Under the pieces are notes generated by a model. It made no database searches, was not told the origin of the DNA, and saw only the letters and a list, made by a program, of their open reading frames with translations. A DNA stretch of 32,370 nucleotides, taken from Chitinophagaceae bacterium (GTDB lineage: Bacteria > Bacteroidota > Bacteroidia > Chitinophagales > Chitinophagaceae). Positions 8,548-18,092 of the stretch are shown in pieces. The first letter of the stretch is position 1; every line of letters starts with the position of its first letter. The translations under genes were made by a program, and so were the position numbers. The stretch lies in assembly GCA_947447485.1 (NCBI GenBank), contig CANFJP010000006.1, forward strand, positions 1-32,370, read 5' to 3'.

Positions 8548-8551
8548 CACC

Positions 8552-9748
8552 ATGCTATCAATAAGTAAACGAGGTTTTGAAATGCCTGCCTCACCTATTA
8601 GAAAATTGGTTCCTTTTGCTGAAACAGCTAAAAAGAAAGGCACAAAAGTGTATCATTTGAATATCGGGCAACCAGATATTGAAACACCCAAAGCTTGCTT
8701 AGATGCAGTAAGAAATGCAACCCTGACTGTGCTGGAATACAGCCATAGTGCGGGAAATGAAAGCTATAGAAAAAAACTAGTGCAGTATTATGCAAAAAAT
8801 AATATTGATGTAACTGCCAATGATATCATTATAACAACAGGAGGAAGCGAGGCTATCATGTTTGGGTTCATGGCTTGCCTAGATGCCGGTGACGAGGTGA
8901 TTGTTCCGGAACCCTTTTATGCTAATTACAATGGCTTTGCTGTGCAAGCAGATGTAAAAGTGGTGCCTATTGGAAGTAAAATCGAAACTGGTTTTGCACT
9001 TCCTCCAATAGAAGATTTCGAAAAAGTTATTACTCCCAAAACCAAAGCGATTGTTGTCTGTAATCCTAATAATCCCACAGGATATCTTTATAGTGCTGCT
9101 GAAATGGAAACGTTGAAAGCAATTGTTATCAAACATAATTTATTCTTATTTGCTGATGAAGCCTACAGAGAATTTTGCTATGAAGGATCTCATACGAGCG
9201 CCATGCATCTCAAGGGGGCCGAACAACATGTTATACTCATGGATACGATTAGTAAAAGATACAGTGCCTGCGGAGGCCGTATTGGTGCATTCGTAACAAA
9301 AAATAAAGACGTATTAAATGCTGCTATGAAATTTGCACAAGCAAGACTTAGTCCGCCTTATTACGCACAAATTCTGGGAGAAGCTGCAGTGGATTTACCA
9401 GATGATTATTTTGATACAACAAAGAAAGAATACAAATTACGCAGGGATACAATAATCAAAAGACTGAATAATATAGAAGGGGTGTTTTGTCCAAATCCTG
9501 GTGGAGCCTTTTATGCAATGGCACGATTGCCCATCGATGATTGCGATATTTTTTGTCAATGGCTATTAGAATCCTTCTCTTACAAAGGCGCTACGCTCAT
9601 GCTTGCCCCAGCAACTGGATTTTATAGCACTCCAGGCTTAGGTAAAAATGAAGTAAGACTTGCCTATGTACTAAATGTAGATGCCATTAACAATGCAATG
9701 GATTGCTTGGAAGAAGCATTAAAACAATATCCCGGAAGAGTAAAATAA
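8552..9748 (+). CDS. Class I/II pyridoxal-phosphate aminotransferase (aspartate aminotransferase-like)
   Basis: This fold-type I PLP aminotransferase of 398 residues probably moves an amino group between an amino acid and 2-oxoglutarate in the cytoplasm. The substrate-binding segment HLNIGQPDIETP is near residues 35-46, NPNNPTG at 171-177, ADEAYREF at 201-208, and the PLP lysine is K235 in TISKRYSACGGRIG, with the phosphate-binding Arg in GGRIG. Overall it is closest to the aspartate/prephenate-type group, but specificity cannot be assigned. A Met at residue 11 (8582) is an alternative start, but relatives usually keep the preceding ISxRGxxMPASPIRKL stretch, so 8552 is preferred. It converges on the DPP IV gene, and the two stop codons abut with no gap. 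Confidence 0.93.
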   Translation: MLSISKRGFEMPASPIRKLVPFAETAKKKGTKVYHLNIGQPDIETPKACLDAVRNATLTVLEYSHSAGNESYRKKLVQYYAKNNIDVTANDIIITTGGSEAIMFGFMACLDAGDEVIVPEPFYANYNGFAVQADVKVVPIGSKIETGFALPPIEDFEKVITPKTKAIVVCNPNNPTGYLYSAAEMETLKAIVIKHNLFLFADEAYREFCYEGSHTSAMHLKGAEQHVILMDTISKRYSACGGRIGAFVTKNKDVLNAAMKFAQARLSPPYYAQILGEAAVDLPDDYFDTTKKEYKLRRDTIIKRLNNIEGVFCPNPGGAFYAMARLPIDDCDIFCQWLLESFSYKGATLMLAPATGFYSTPGLGKNEVRLAYVLNVDAINNAMDCLEEALKQYPGRVK

Positions 9749-11929
9749 TTACTTTCCTCCCGGAGGGCAGTTGTTTCTAATGAAATTAGTATACAATGCA
9801 GACATATGACTTCTCGTTCCAACGCCCTCGCTGATGCTATGCGTACGATTGGGATATGACATAAACTCAAATTGTTTATTGTATTTTACTAATGCATTTA
9901 TAAGCGTTTCCGCATTACTGTAATGAACATTGTCATCGCCTGTTCCATGAATAAGAAGCAATTTCCCTTTTAACCCCTCTGCATAGGTAATGGCTGATCC
10001 TTTTATAAAATCATCCATATTTTCTTGTGGCAATCCCATGTATCTTTCTGTATAAATATTATCGTAATACAGCAGGTTGGTTACGGGAGCAATCGATACT
10101 CCTGCAGTAAATAAATTGGGGTATTGGAACATTAAATTTAAGGTAGAGGACCCGCCACCACTCCATCCCCAAACAGCCACTCTACTTTTATCGACAAACT
10201 GATTTTCAAGAATTTTTTTAATGCCCATAGCCATGTCTCTAATATTAATCTGGCCATTTCTTCTATAGATTGCTTTTCTCCAGGCAGCACCTTTCAAAGA
10301 AGGCGTACCACGATTGTCTAAAGCAACTTGTATATATCCATCTTCACTCATGCTTCCATTATATAGAAAATTGTCATGATTACCATATACATCATCAATG
10401 GTAGTAGCAGCCGGCTCTCCGTATACATAAAATACAATGGGGTATTTTTTTGTTGGGTCAAAATTTTTGGGCTTATTCATCCATGCATCCAACACGATAT
10501 TATCAATGGTAGTAATCTTCATGTATTCTACATTGATGTCATTATCAACCTTTATGTTCTTTGCTATACTTTTTGAATTATTAAAAATTTTATAATCTGG
10601 TAATCCAACCCATTCAGAAACAGAAGGAGTATTATAATTGCTAAAAGTATGCAATGCGATTTTTGCATTAGGAGAAATGCTATAATTGTTTGTTCCTTTT
10701 AAAGAAACATTTCCAACAAATTCTGCATCGTCTTTAGATGTTTTTGCTACACTATTCAATTTCACTCTATAGAGATACAATTGAGTAGCATCATTAGGAG
10801 AAGCAGAAAAATAAATGTAATTATTGGATTCATCTATTGCACTTATTTGTCCAATATCATAATTCCCTTTCGTAAGGAGCACAATGCTTTTGCCATCTCT
10901 ACTGATCTTGTATATATGTCGCCAACCGTCTTTTTCACTTACCCATAAAAAATCTTGTCCTTTATTTATCCAATTCCAACCAGCAGGATCTTCCGCGTTT
11001 AAATCTACCCAGGCATCATCATTTTCTGCCCAGAACGTTCTTGAAATTCCATCCTGTGTATTGCAATACATCAATTTGCTTTCCTGCTGTTTTCTGTCAA
11101 GTTGCTGAACAATCAATTCATCTGCACTACTCCATTCCATTCTTGGTAAATAATGCTGTCTAGCGTCTCCTTCAATTTTCATCCAACGAGTATACCCCCC
11201 AGCTATTGGAATAACACCAATTCTTACTGAAGAAGGCGACTCTCCTACTTTGGGATATTCTACGGGAATTATTTTTGAATAAACTGAATCGGTATTGTTA
11301 ATCATATAAAAATCTCTGGTTTTGGTTGCATCAACTTGCCAATAAGCTATTTGCTTACTATCAGGAGACCACCTAAATCCATCTCTACACCCAAATTCTT
11401 CTTCATACACCCAATCAAAAGTCCCATTGATTAATTTACGATTTCCATCAGTGGTTAATTTTTTATTCTTTCCACTGCTTAATTCTTCCGAATAAATATT
11501 GCGATCACTCACATAAGCTACATTTTTACTATCGGGCGAAAACTTAGCAAACATGAGGGATTGAGAAGGAAGATTTTTTCCTATTTGTTTTAACTCATTC
11601 TTTCCTATATCTAACACCCAATAATCTCCCCGAGTGTTGTATCTCCATACTTTTGCAGTATTGGCGAATAATAATATTTTATTATTGTCTGAACTAAAAC
11701 AATACGATTGTACTTTCAGTGATTCATTCTCACCCTTAGGTGTCAACTGTTCTTTCTTGATTAAAACTGATTCTCCGTCTGTTTTAGGGTCTACCCTTAC
11801 AATAGCACCATTGTTGAATTTTGTGTAGGCGAGTCCGTCAGAAGTCCAATTTATTCCCCTTTTTTGAGCGAAGGAAAACTGGACACTTACCATCAATACT
11901 CCCAACAATAATTTCATGCAATATTTCAT
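9749..11929 (-). CDS. Dipeptidyl peptidase IV-type serine peptidase (family S9)
   Basis: This exported prolyl-type exopeptidase probably removes X-Pro/X-Ala dipeptides from peptide N-termini in the periplasm. A signal peptide covers about residues 1-21 (hydrophobic core to FSFAQ). Residues about 30-480 form the beta-propeller. The DPP IV substrate-anchoring double Glu is in DWVYEEEFG (172-180). The alpha/beta hydrolase part holds the triad: Ser590 in GWSGGGSS, Asp in HGTGDDNVH (about 665), and His697 in PNRTHS. GWSGGG replaces the more familiar GWSYGG. The 726-residue length is normal. An alternative start at Met5 (11917) would leave a similar signal peptide. It is monocistronic, convergent with the aminotransferase. 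A weak -7 box (TACTTTAG on the minus strand, 11956-11949) lies 19 nt before the ATG. Confidence 0.93.
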   Translation of the reverse strand: MKYCMKLLLGVLMVSVQFSFAQKRGINWTSDGLAYTKFNNGAIVRVDPKTDGESVLIKKEQLTPKGENESLKVQSYCFSSDNNKILLFANTAKVWRYNTRGDYWVLDIGKNELKQIGKNLPSQSLMFAKFSPDSKNVAYVSDRNIYSEELSSGKNKKLTTDGNRKLINGTFDWVYEEEFGCRDGFRWSPDSKQIAYWQVDATKTRDFYMINNTDSVYSKIIPVEYPKVGESPSSVRIGVIPIAGGYTRWMKIEGDARQHYLPRMEWSSADELIVQQLDRKQQESKLMYCNTQDGISRTFWAENDDAWVDLNAEDPAGWNWINKGQDFLWVSEKDGWRHIYKISRDGKSIVLLTKGNYDIGQISAIDESNNYIYFSASPNDATQLYLYRVKLNSVAKTSKDDAEFVGNVSLKGTNNYSISPNAKIALHTFSNYNTPSVSEWVGLPDYKIFNNSKSIAKNIKVDNDINVEYMKITTIDNIVLDAWMNKPKNFDPTKKYPIVFYVYGEPAATTIDDVYGNHDNFLYNGSMSEDGYIQVALDNRGTPSLKGAAWRKAIYRRNGQINIRDMAMGIKKILENQFVDKSRVAVWGWSGGGSSTLNLMFQYPNLFTAGVSIAPVTNLLYYDNIYTERYMGLPQENMDDFIKGSAITYAEGLKGKLLLIHGTGDDNVHYSNAETLINALVKYNKQFEFMSYPNRTHSISEGVGTRSHMSALYTNFIRNNCPPGGK

Positions 11930-12029
11930 AATGATCTATTTTAAAGAACTAAAGTAAGCAAATAGTTCATCCATTCATTAACATTGCAATAAAAAGTAAC
12001 ATAATTTTACTAAATAGGATACTGAAAAA

Positions 12030-12413
12030 ATGGAAACAGAAAAATTAAGAATAGATAAATATCTCTGGGCGATTAGATTATTCAAAACTAGATCATTGGC
12101 TAGCCAAGCATGCGACAAGGGAAAAGTTAAATTGAATGGAAATGCAGTAAAGCCAGCTAAAAATGTTTTTATAGGAGAAGAATACGAAGTGAAGACAGAA
12201 CAAAAAAAATGGGTTATTAAAGTAACAGGATTATTATACAAAAGAGCGCAATTCAGCGAGGCAATATTAAATTATATAGACATCACGCCCAAAGAAGAAA
12301 TAGAAAGAATTAAATTTGAATCTGCCACCTTTCATACTGGAAAAAGGCAAAGTAAAATAGGCCGGCCAACAAAAAAGAATAAACGAGATCTAGATGGTTT
12401 TTTAGAAAATTAA
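12030..12413 (+). CDS. S4-domain RNA-binding protein (Hsp15/HslR-like)
   Basis: This small basic protein of 127 residues has an N-terminal S4 RNA-binding domain (about 5-60; RIDKYLWAIRLFKTRSLASQ, then GKVKLNGNAVKPAKNV). E. coli Hsp15 binds free 50S subunits carrying nascent chains and helps recycle stalled subunits; a similar ribosome role is inferred. The C-terminal half is charged and ends in a lysine/arginine-rich tail (GRPTKKNKRDLDGF), as in relatives. It lies 66 nt upstream of trmD on the same strand, so joint transcription of two translation-related genes is possible. Confidence 0.88.
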   Translation: METEKLRIDKYLWAIRLFKTRSLASQACDKGKVKLNGNAVKPAKNVFIGEEYEVKTEQKKWVIKVTGLLYKRAQFSEAILNYIDITPKEEIERIKFESATFHTGKRQSKIGRPTKKNKRDLDGFLEN

Positions 12414-12479
12414 ATCCTCCTTGAAAACTTTGATATTAAAAATGATAAAACTGTTTTCGCAAAAAACAAATAAATAAAA

Positions 12480-13154
12480 ATGACAATCGACATCATTAGC
12501 GTTGTTCCCGATTTACTGAGTGGCCCTTTCTCTCACTCCATTCTTAAAAGAGCGCAAGAAAAAAACCTGTTGAATATTAATGTGATTAATCTTAGAGAAT
12601 ATACTACTTATGCAAGAGCACAAGTTGACGACTACCCCTTTGGTGGGGGCGCTGGGATGGTAATGATGATGGAGCCCTTAGTAAACGCATTGGAAAGCCT
12701 TCAAAAAGTTCGACAATACGATGAAGTGATTTTTTTAACCCCCGATGGAGAAACTTTTCATCAGCAAATGGCTAATTCGCTTTCGTTGAAAAATAATTTA
12801 CTTTTTATCTGCGGTCATTATAAAGGAATCGATCAACGCTTCAGAGATCATTTTATTACAAAAGAAATTTCTATTGGAGATTATGTGCTAAGCGGAGGAG
12901 AATTGGCTGCAGCAGTTTTAACAGATGCTATCGGACGGCTTATTCCAGGTGTATTAAATGATGAGACTTCTGCCTTAACAGATTCTTTTCAAGACAACTT
13001 GCTAGCACCGCCAGTATATACAAGACCGGAAAGTTTTAGAGGATGGAATGTTCCACCTGTATTGATGAGTGGAAATCATAAATTGATTGAAGAATGGAGA
13101 AGCGAACAAGCCATCAATAGAACCAAAGAGCGAAGACCTGATTTATTAGATTAG
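12480..13154 (+). CDS. trmD: tRNA (guanine-N1)-methyltransferase (TrmD)
   Basis: TrmD methylates G37 at N1 next to the anticodon in tRNAs with G36, using SAM, to prevent +1 frameshifting. The 224-residue SPOUT-fold protein shows the family pieces in order: [10 protein letters not shown] at the N-terminus, [13 protein letters not shown] (50-62), [24 protein letters not shown], and the trefoil-knot segment [20 protein letters not shown], then RLIPGVLND. The usual trmD neighbours (rpsP, rimM, rplS) are absent; an S4-domain gene precedes it instead. It ends seven bases from the convergent TylF-like gene. Confidence 0.97.
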   Translation: MTIDIISVVPDLLSGPFSHSILKRAQEKNLLNINVINLREYTTYARAQVDDYPFGGGAGMVMMMEPLVNALESLQKVRQYDEVIFLTPDGETFHQQMANSLSLKNNLLFICGHYKGIDQRFRDHFITKEISIGDYVLSGGELAAAVLTDAIGRLIPGVLNDETSALTDSFQDNLLAPPVYTRPESFRGWNVPPVLMSGNHKLIEEWRSEQAINRTKERRPDLLD

Positions 13155-13161
13155 CCCTTTT

Positions 13162-13833
13162 TTATTTTATGATTACGGCAGTTCCACAACTATCAGGCAA
13201 AGGGAAAAAACTGATTGAATTTTCGTCACAAAACTTTTTTACCGCTTCTTTGGCACCTTTGTACCCATCATTGTTGTAATCATGTACAAAAATATATCCC
13301 CCCTTTACCAATCTTGGATAGAAATAGTTGAGCCCATTATAGATTGGTTCGAATAAGTCGGTATCAATACTCACAAATACAAAATTTTCATCAAGCCCTT
13401 CAGCAGTTTCAGGGAAATACCCTTCTTTAACAATACATTGATTAGGAAAAGGCATTAGATTGAGCACCTTTTTCACCGACGTATTAGCAAAATCTTGATC
13501 GCCAGAAGAAAAACTTTTATCCACTTCCAATTCAATATCTTTTTTATTGAATCCTTTAAAAGTATCAAAAAGATACAATTGTCTTTCAGGAAAATATTGA
13601 TTGATATACCTAGAGAACTTGCCTTTATACACTCCTAGCTCAGCAACAGCGCCTGCAAGCTGGGCATTGTTTATTTCTGAGGACACCAATTCCAGCGAAG
13701 AAAGCCTTATATAATCCAAATAATTTCTATCAATTTTTCTCTGACGATGTAAATAATTCAATGATCTATTTATATACGCTCGGTTCTTATTGAATAGCGG
13801 CCCAAAAACATAATTTACTATTTGTAAAATCAT
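13162..13833 (-). CDS. TylF/MycF-like SAM-dependent O-methyltransferase
   Basis: This 223-residue protein resembles the macrocin O-methyltransferase (TylF) family, which methylates sugar hydroxyls and is often found with polysaccharide or antibiotic genes. The SAM motif AELGVYKGKFS is at residues 64-74, then LFDTFKGF (88-95), and a probable metal/catalytic segment with SIDTDLFEPIYNGL and a late FVHDYNND. The N-terminal 60 residues are helical and basic (LHRQRKIDRNYLDY). No glycosyltransferase or sugar gene is adjacent; the flanks are trmD and adenine deaminase, so it is an orphan here and its acceptor is unknown. A role on cell-surface glycans is possible but only inferred. Confidence 0.8.
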   Translation of the reverse strand: MILQIVNYVFGPLFNKNRAYINRSLNYLHRQRKIDRNYLDYIRLSSLELVSSEINNAQLAGAVAELGVYKGKFSRYINQYFPERQLYLFDTFKGFNKKDIELEVDKSFSSGDQDFANTSVKKVLNLMPFPNQCIVKEGYFPETAEGLDENFVFVSIDTDLFEPIYNGLNYFYPRLVKGGYIFVHDYNNDGYKGAKEAVKKFCDENSISFFPLPDSCGTAVIIK

Positions 13834-13969
13834 GGAATAAAAATATATTAATTAATCAAGAAAATGAATATTAAATTGTGAAAAATAGACTTTAAGAAAA
13901 GAGCGTGTTTGGAACATTCATCATTAACTCTACAGTTACAATTTTCAGTACTTAAATAAAAAATATATA

Positions 13970-15601
13970 ATGAGCATTTTTACACTTCAAGGTAATATTG
14001 TAGATATTGCCAATAAAAATATTTTCTTTGGATCAATTGAAATCAATGAAGGGAAAATAAAAAAAATAATGCCTGAAGGACCTGAGCGCAAAGACACCCC
14101 TTACATTTTGCCAGGATTTATCGACAGTCATGTTCACATAGAAAGCTCCATGCTAGTGCCATCGGAATTTGCACGATTAGCGGTAGTGCATGGTACCGTG
14201 GGCACCATCAGCGATCCGCACGAAATTGCCAATGTATGTGGAATGGATGGGGTAAAATTTATGATTGAAAATAGCAAAACCGTTCCTTTCAAATGCACTT
14301 TTGGCGCACCAAGCTGTGTGCCCGCCACGATTTTTGAAACAGCGGGAGCTGCCCTCCTTTCGGATGATGTTGATCAATTACTTGCCTTGCCAGAAATTAA
14401 ATACCTCAGCGAGATGATGAATTTTCCAGGAGTGCTCAATGATGATGAGGAAGTGATGAAAAAAATTGCATCAGCCAAAAAATACAATAAACCAGTTGAT
14501 GGACACGCACCTGGCTTGATGGGTGCATTGGCAAAAAAATACATTGATGCAGGTATCAGTACCGATCACGAATGCTTTACAAAAGAAGAAGCACTTGATA
14601 AGCTAAAGTTTGGAATGAAAATTTTAATCAGAGAAGGAAGTGCTGCTAAAAACTTCGAAGCATTGATTGATTTAATGCATGACCATTCTGATAATATGAT
14701 GTTTTGTAGTGATGACAAACATCCTGATAGCTTAGCTGAAGGCCATATTAATCAGCTGTGTGCAAGAGCTGTAAAAAAAGGAATCAATGTTTTTAAGGTT
14801 TTACAAGCCGCATGCATCAATCCCGTGGAACACTACAAAATGGATGTGGGGCAATTAAAAGAAGGTGATCATGCCGACTGTATTGTTGTAAAAAATCTTA
14901 TAGCATTTGACGTAGCAGAAACATACATTAATGGGATGCTGGTTGCCAAAAATGGTCAATCATTTATCAATCCAGAAGCTTCAGGAATTATTAATCAATT
15001 TAGTTGTAAAGAAAAAGAAGTCAAAGAATTTTTCGTTGATTTTAAAAATGAAAAAGAAATTGTTGTGATAGAGGCTTTAGATGGGCAATTAATTACGAAT
15101 AAAAAATATATAGCTCCTAAAGTAGTCAACAATGAAATTGTAAGTGATTTACAAAAAGATGTATTAAAGATTGTTGTAGTGAATCGTTATAACAATGCTC
15201 CCATTGCAAAAGCATTTATAACAAACGTTGGATTAAAGAAAGGCGCCATTGCTTCTTCTGTTGCTCATGATAGCCATAATATTGTTGCCATAGGAGTAGA
15301 CGATGAATCTTTGTGTAAGGCCGTCAACGCGGTTATAGCATGTGGCGGAGGCGTTAGTGCAGTGGATGAAAAAAATAAAAAAATACTGGCATTGCCCATT
15401 GCAGGATTAATGAGTAATCTGAACGGTTATGAAGTTGCAAAAGCTTATACAGAAATTGACAAGTTTGTAAAACAAGATTTAGGAAGTCATTTATCTGCCC
15501 CTTTTATGACATTGTCATTTATGGCACTACTGGTTATACCGCATGTTAAACTGAGCGATAAGGGATTGTTTGATGGAGATACGTTTACATTTATTTCCTA
15601 A
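13970..15601 (+). CDS. ade: Adenine deaminase (Ade)
   Basis: Adenine deaminase converts adenine to hypoxanthine and ammonia for purine salvage. The 543-residue protein belongs to the amidohydrolase superfamily. Metal-binding H54 and H56 are in [13 protein letters not shown], followed by [17 protein letters not shown], the GHAPG motif (about residue 178), a [12 protein letters not shown] motif, and FCSDDKHPD carrying the Asp of the active site. The C-terminal domain typical of bacterial Ade is present ([22 protein letters not shown], then LPIAGLMSN). Length is normal. It converges on the small lipoprotein gene with an 18-nt gap. The upp gene lies just beyond, so this stretch is rich in nucleobase salvage, though the two genes are not one operon. 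Confidence 0.95.
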   Translation: MSIFTLQGNIVDIANKNIFFGSIEINEGKIKKIMPEGPERKDTPYILPGFIDSHVHIESSMLVPSEFARLAVVHGTVGTISDPHEIANVCGMDGVKFMIENSKTVPFKCTFGAPSCVPATIFETAGAALLSDDVDQLLALPEIKYLSEMMNFPGVLNDDEEVMKKIASAKKYNKPVDGHAPGLMGALAKKYIDAGISTDHECFTKEEALDKLKFGMKILIREGSAAKNFEALIDLMHDHSDNMMFCSDDKHPDSLAEGHINQLCARAVKKGINVFKVLQAACINPVEHYKMDVGQLKEGDHADCIVVKNLIAFDVAETYINGMLVAKNGQSFINPEASGIINQFSCKEKEVKEFFVDFKNEKEIVVIEALDGQLITNKKYIAPKVVNNEIVSDLQKDVLKIVVVNRYNNAPIAKAFITNVGLKKGAIASSVAHDSHNIVAIGVDDESLCKAVNAVIACGGGVSAVDEKNKKILALPIAGLMSNLNGYEVAKAYTEIDKFVKQDLGSHLSAPFMTLSFMALLVIPHVKLSDKGLFDGDTFTFIS

Positions 15602-15619
15602 TATTTGAAATACGGCTGC

Positions 15620-16042
15620 TTATTTATCTACTGAAAACGCACCCACCACTTCAAATAAAACACTTTTAGCCTGTTTAGGAGCGAAATACTTTGATTTAAA
15701 GTTGATGCTTTCTCCTGGCTTAATGGTTTCATACACAACCTCGTGATCTTCTTCTAATAATGCACCGGTTTTGCTGTAAAAAGAAAGCTTCACATCTATG
15801 TCTTTGTAGGAAAGTATTTTAGCATTGCTTACTATTGTTCCCTTTACGACTGTTTGTCCAATAAGATTTTTCTTTTTGCTTCCTGATACTTGTAAAAACT
15901 TATTTGGACTTTTTTTCTCAATTTCTTCAATAGTCAATTTGCTAGATTCGTACTTATCCTTTGAAAGGGGGGCTTTTTTATGGCTATTGCAAGCGCTCAA
16001 TATTAAAAAAGCTGCAAGGAGTAACCTAAATGATTTCTTCAT
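15620..16042 (-). CDS. Small lipoprotein, unknown function
   Basis: The protein has 140 residues. The N-terminus is a lipoprotein signal: a basic start, a hydrophobic core and the lipobox LSAC with Cys18, then a Lys-rich linker. The region from about residue 60 to 135 (VKGTIVSNAKILSYKDIDVK, SFYSKTGALLEEDHEVVYE, PGESINFKSKYF) resembles FxLYD-type beta-sandwich domains that read as changes in a polypeptide's interaction properties; this comparison rests on pattern only. Function unknown. The gene is alone on the minus strand between ade and upp. Confidence 0.72.
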   Translation of the reverse strand: MKKSFRLLLAAFLILSACNSHKKAPLSKDKYESSKLTIEEIEKKSPNKFLQVSGSKKKNLIGQTVVKGTIVSNAKILSYKDIDVKLSFYSKTGALLEEDHEVVYETIKPGESINFKSKYFAPKQAKSVLFEVVGAFSVDK

Positions 16043-16119
16043 AACGATGATTTGGTAACAGTGAAATTACAATTTTGAAAACAGTTGCTCAAAATTAGCT
16101 TCGCTTAACGAATTTATTA

Positions 16120-16127
16120 TAGATTTG
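16120..16127 (+). promoter_or_regulatory. -7 box (TAGATTTG) of upp
   Basis: Exact TAnnTTTG match. It overlaps the upstream in-frame ATG at 16125, so a transcript from here starts after that codon. This supports the ATG at 16161 as the true start. Confidence 0.6.
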
Positions 16128-16160
16128 TTTGAAGTTACCAATCGATTAAAAATTACAAAA

Positions 16161-16811
16161 ATGGTTATAAATCTCAGCGAACAGCATTCTCTAGTAAGCA
16201 ACTGGGTTTCTGAACTCAGAAATGTTGATATTCAAAATGACAGAATGCGATTTAGACGCAACTTAGAAAGAATTGCAGAAGTAATAGGATATGAAATAAG
16301 TAAAAAACTTGAATCAGTAGATACATTGATTAAAACTCCCATGGGAGAATCTAATAGTAAGTTAATAAAGGATCAACCCGTATTGGCTACTATACTCCGT
16401 GCAGGCTTGCCCATGCACAACGGATTACTCAATTATTTCGACAAAGCAGATAATGCATTTCTAAGTGCTTATCGCAAACATCATCCAGATGGTAGTTTCG
16501 AAATTAGTTTAGAATACATGAGTTGTCCAAGCATAGAAAACAGAATCCTCATTCTAAGCGACCCAATGCTTGCAACAGGCGCTTCACTTGTTAAGTCTAT
16601 AGAGCACTTACGAGAAGTAGGAAAATTTAAGGCAATTCACATTGTTTGTGCCATCGCTTGTACAGTAGGAATTGACACCGTTATGAAAGCCGAACCAGCT
16701 GCAACTATCTGGTGCGGGGATATTGATAATGAACTAACAAATAAAGGATACATCGTTCCTGGTCTTGGTGATGCAGGTGATTTGGCTTATGGAACTAAAA
16801 TGCAACACTAA
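16161..16811 (+). CDS. upp: Uracil phosphoribosyltransferase (Upp)
   Basis: Upp makes UMP from uracil and PRPP, salvaging pyrimidine in the cytoplasm. From the ATG at 16161 the protein is 216 residues, close to the usual length. An upstream ATG at 16125 adds 12 residues without family similarity and overlaps the -7 box. Family marks are VLATILRAGLPMHNGLL, the PRPP loop LSDPMLATGAS (about 132-142) and the uracil-binding C-terminal GLGDAGDLAYGT. PsuK/PsuG further downstream release uracil from pseudouridine phosphate, so Upp could act on that product. That link is metabolic inference, not an operon. Confidence 0.95.
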   Translation: MVINLSEQHSLVSNWVSELRNVDIQNDRMRFRRNLERIAEVIGYEISKKLESVDTLIKTPMGESNSKLIKDQPVLATILRAGLPMHNGLLNYFDKADNAFLSAYRKHHPDGSFEISLEYMSCPSIENRILILSDPMLATGASLVKSIEHLREVGKFKAIHIVCAIACTVGIDTVMKAEPAATIWCGDIDNELTNKGYIVPGLGDAGDLAYGTKMQH

Positions 16812-16965
16812 TATCAATAGTCAGTTTTAAATAATTAAAACATTATTTAATAATAATATTAGTTATTTAAATAATGTATAAAAAAAAGAATATAAGTATA
16901 TTGTGTAATAATAAGGAGTATAAAAAAGTTTGCATTTACAACATAACTTTTTACTCCAATTTTAT

Positions 16966-16973
16966 TACCTTTA
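16966..16973 (+). promoter_or_regulatory. Candidate -7 box (TACCTTTA) of the PorP/SprF-like gene
   Basis: One mismatch from TAnnTTTG, 14 nt before the ATG at 16988. It lies inside the N-terminal extension that would result from an ATG at 16874, so it argues for the later start. Confidence 0.4.
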
Positions 16974-16987
16974 CGATTAGCAATGTA

Positions 16988-18010
16988 ATGATGATGAGAA
17001 AATACATTTTATTAATTTACGTCCTATTGTTTTCAGTAATTGTAAAAGCACAGGACCCGCATTTTTCGCAATTTTTTTCTTCCCCACTAACTTTAAATCC
17101 TGCATTTACTGGAAAATTTAATGGGCAATGGAGAGTTGCTGCCAACCATAGAGACCAATGGCCTTCAGTACCTAAAGCATATGTAACAACAAGTGCCTCT
17201 ATAGACTTTCCTATAATGAAAAATAGTCTTCCTGAGGGCGATGTGTTTGGAATCGGATTTTCTGGATTGTCGGATGCAAGTGCTAATAACGCACTTAAAT
17301 TAAATTATGGATCTGCTTCATTGTCATATCACAAAGCAATAGACGAAAATGGATACAATACCATTGGAGCAGGATTTCAGGCAACATATTCTAGTATGTC
17401 ACTAGATATTTCTAAATTAACTTTTGAAGACGAACTGCAGCAAAATGGTTTTGCTCAAGGTACATCAGCAGAATATATTGGAACCAATCCTTTAACAGGA
17501 AACAATCGAAGCTATTTTGATGTAAATGCAGGTGTGTTGTATTCTGGCTCTACAGATGGCTACAATAACTATTATGTTGGAGTATCTGCTTACCATATCA
17601 ATAGACCTAAAGTTAGCTTTAAAGACGAAAACTGGAATCTTACGAATAGACTAACCGTACATGCAGGAGGCTATTTCCCTATAGGAGATATGACCAATGT
17701 AAATGTGTCTGTCATTCATCAAATACAAAATAAGTCTAGCGAAACTGTGTTAGGTGGTGCGATTTCTTTAACTGCAAACAACAATCAAGAAAATCCAACG
17801 AATGTTTATATTGGTTCTTGGTTGCGCGTAAAAGATGCTATCATCCCTTATATAGGACTCGAATTTGGTGGTGTTCGCATTGGAGCAACATATGATATCA
17901 ATATCAGTGATTTTAAAGCAGCTTCTGGAAACCGTGGAGGCTCTGAATTTTCTATCATCTACATCATGAATCGCACTGTAGGAAAAGGTATCCCCTGTCC
18001 AAAATTCTAA
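16988..18010 (+). CDS. PorP/SprF-family type IX secretion outer-membrane protein
   Basis: PorP/SprF proteins are outer-membrane beta-barrel proteins that anchor particular cargo at the type IX secretion machinery or support gliding adhesin export. The family's N-terminal signature follows the signal peptide: AQDPHFSQFFSSPLTLNPAF, then TGKF. I place the start at the three-Met run, 16988 (16991 and 16994 are equally possible), which gives a clean signal peptide. An earlier ATG at 16874 would put about 38 non-signal residues ahead of it. The remainder is a beta-rich barrel (PorP/SprF domain), with the final YIMNRTVGKGIPCPKF. No large adhesin or cargo gene lies beside it, although sprF homologues usually sit next to one, so this may be an orphan copy. 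Confidence 0.9.
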   Translation: MMMRKYILLIYVLLFSVIVKAQDPHFSQFFSSPLTLNPAFTGKFNGQWRVAANHRDQWPSVPKAYVTTSASIDFPIMKNSLPEGDVFGIGFSGLSDASANNALKLNYGSASLSYHKAIDENGYNTIGAGFQATYSSMSLDISKLTFEDELQQNGFAQGTSAEYIGTNPLTGNNRSYFDVNAGVLYSGSTDGYNNYYVGVSAYHINRPKVSFKDENWNLTNRLTVHAGGYFPIGDMTNVNVSVIHQIQNKSSETVLGGAISLTANNNQENPTNVYIGSWLRVKDAIIPYIGLEFGGVRIGATYDINISDFKAASGNRGGSEFSIIYIMNRTVGKGIPCPKF

Positions 18011-18092
18011 TCAGCTTTTTACAATAATTTAAATATATAATGATTCCGTGAGGACATTGTAAGTACTACCCTACAAGCATCAATCATTGTTT

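Noticed and set aside
16125..16160. Upstream in-frame ATG for upp
   Set aside because: It overlaps the -7 box and adds 12 residues without family similarity; 16161 fits better.
16874..16987. Upstream in-frame ATG for the PorP/SprF-like gene
   Set aside because: It would place about 38 residues ahead of a clean signal peptide; the Met run at 16988 fits the family.
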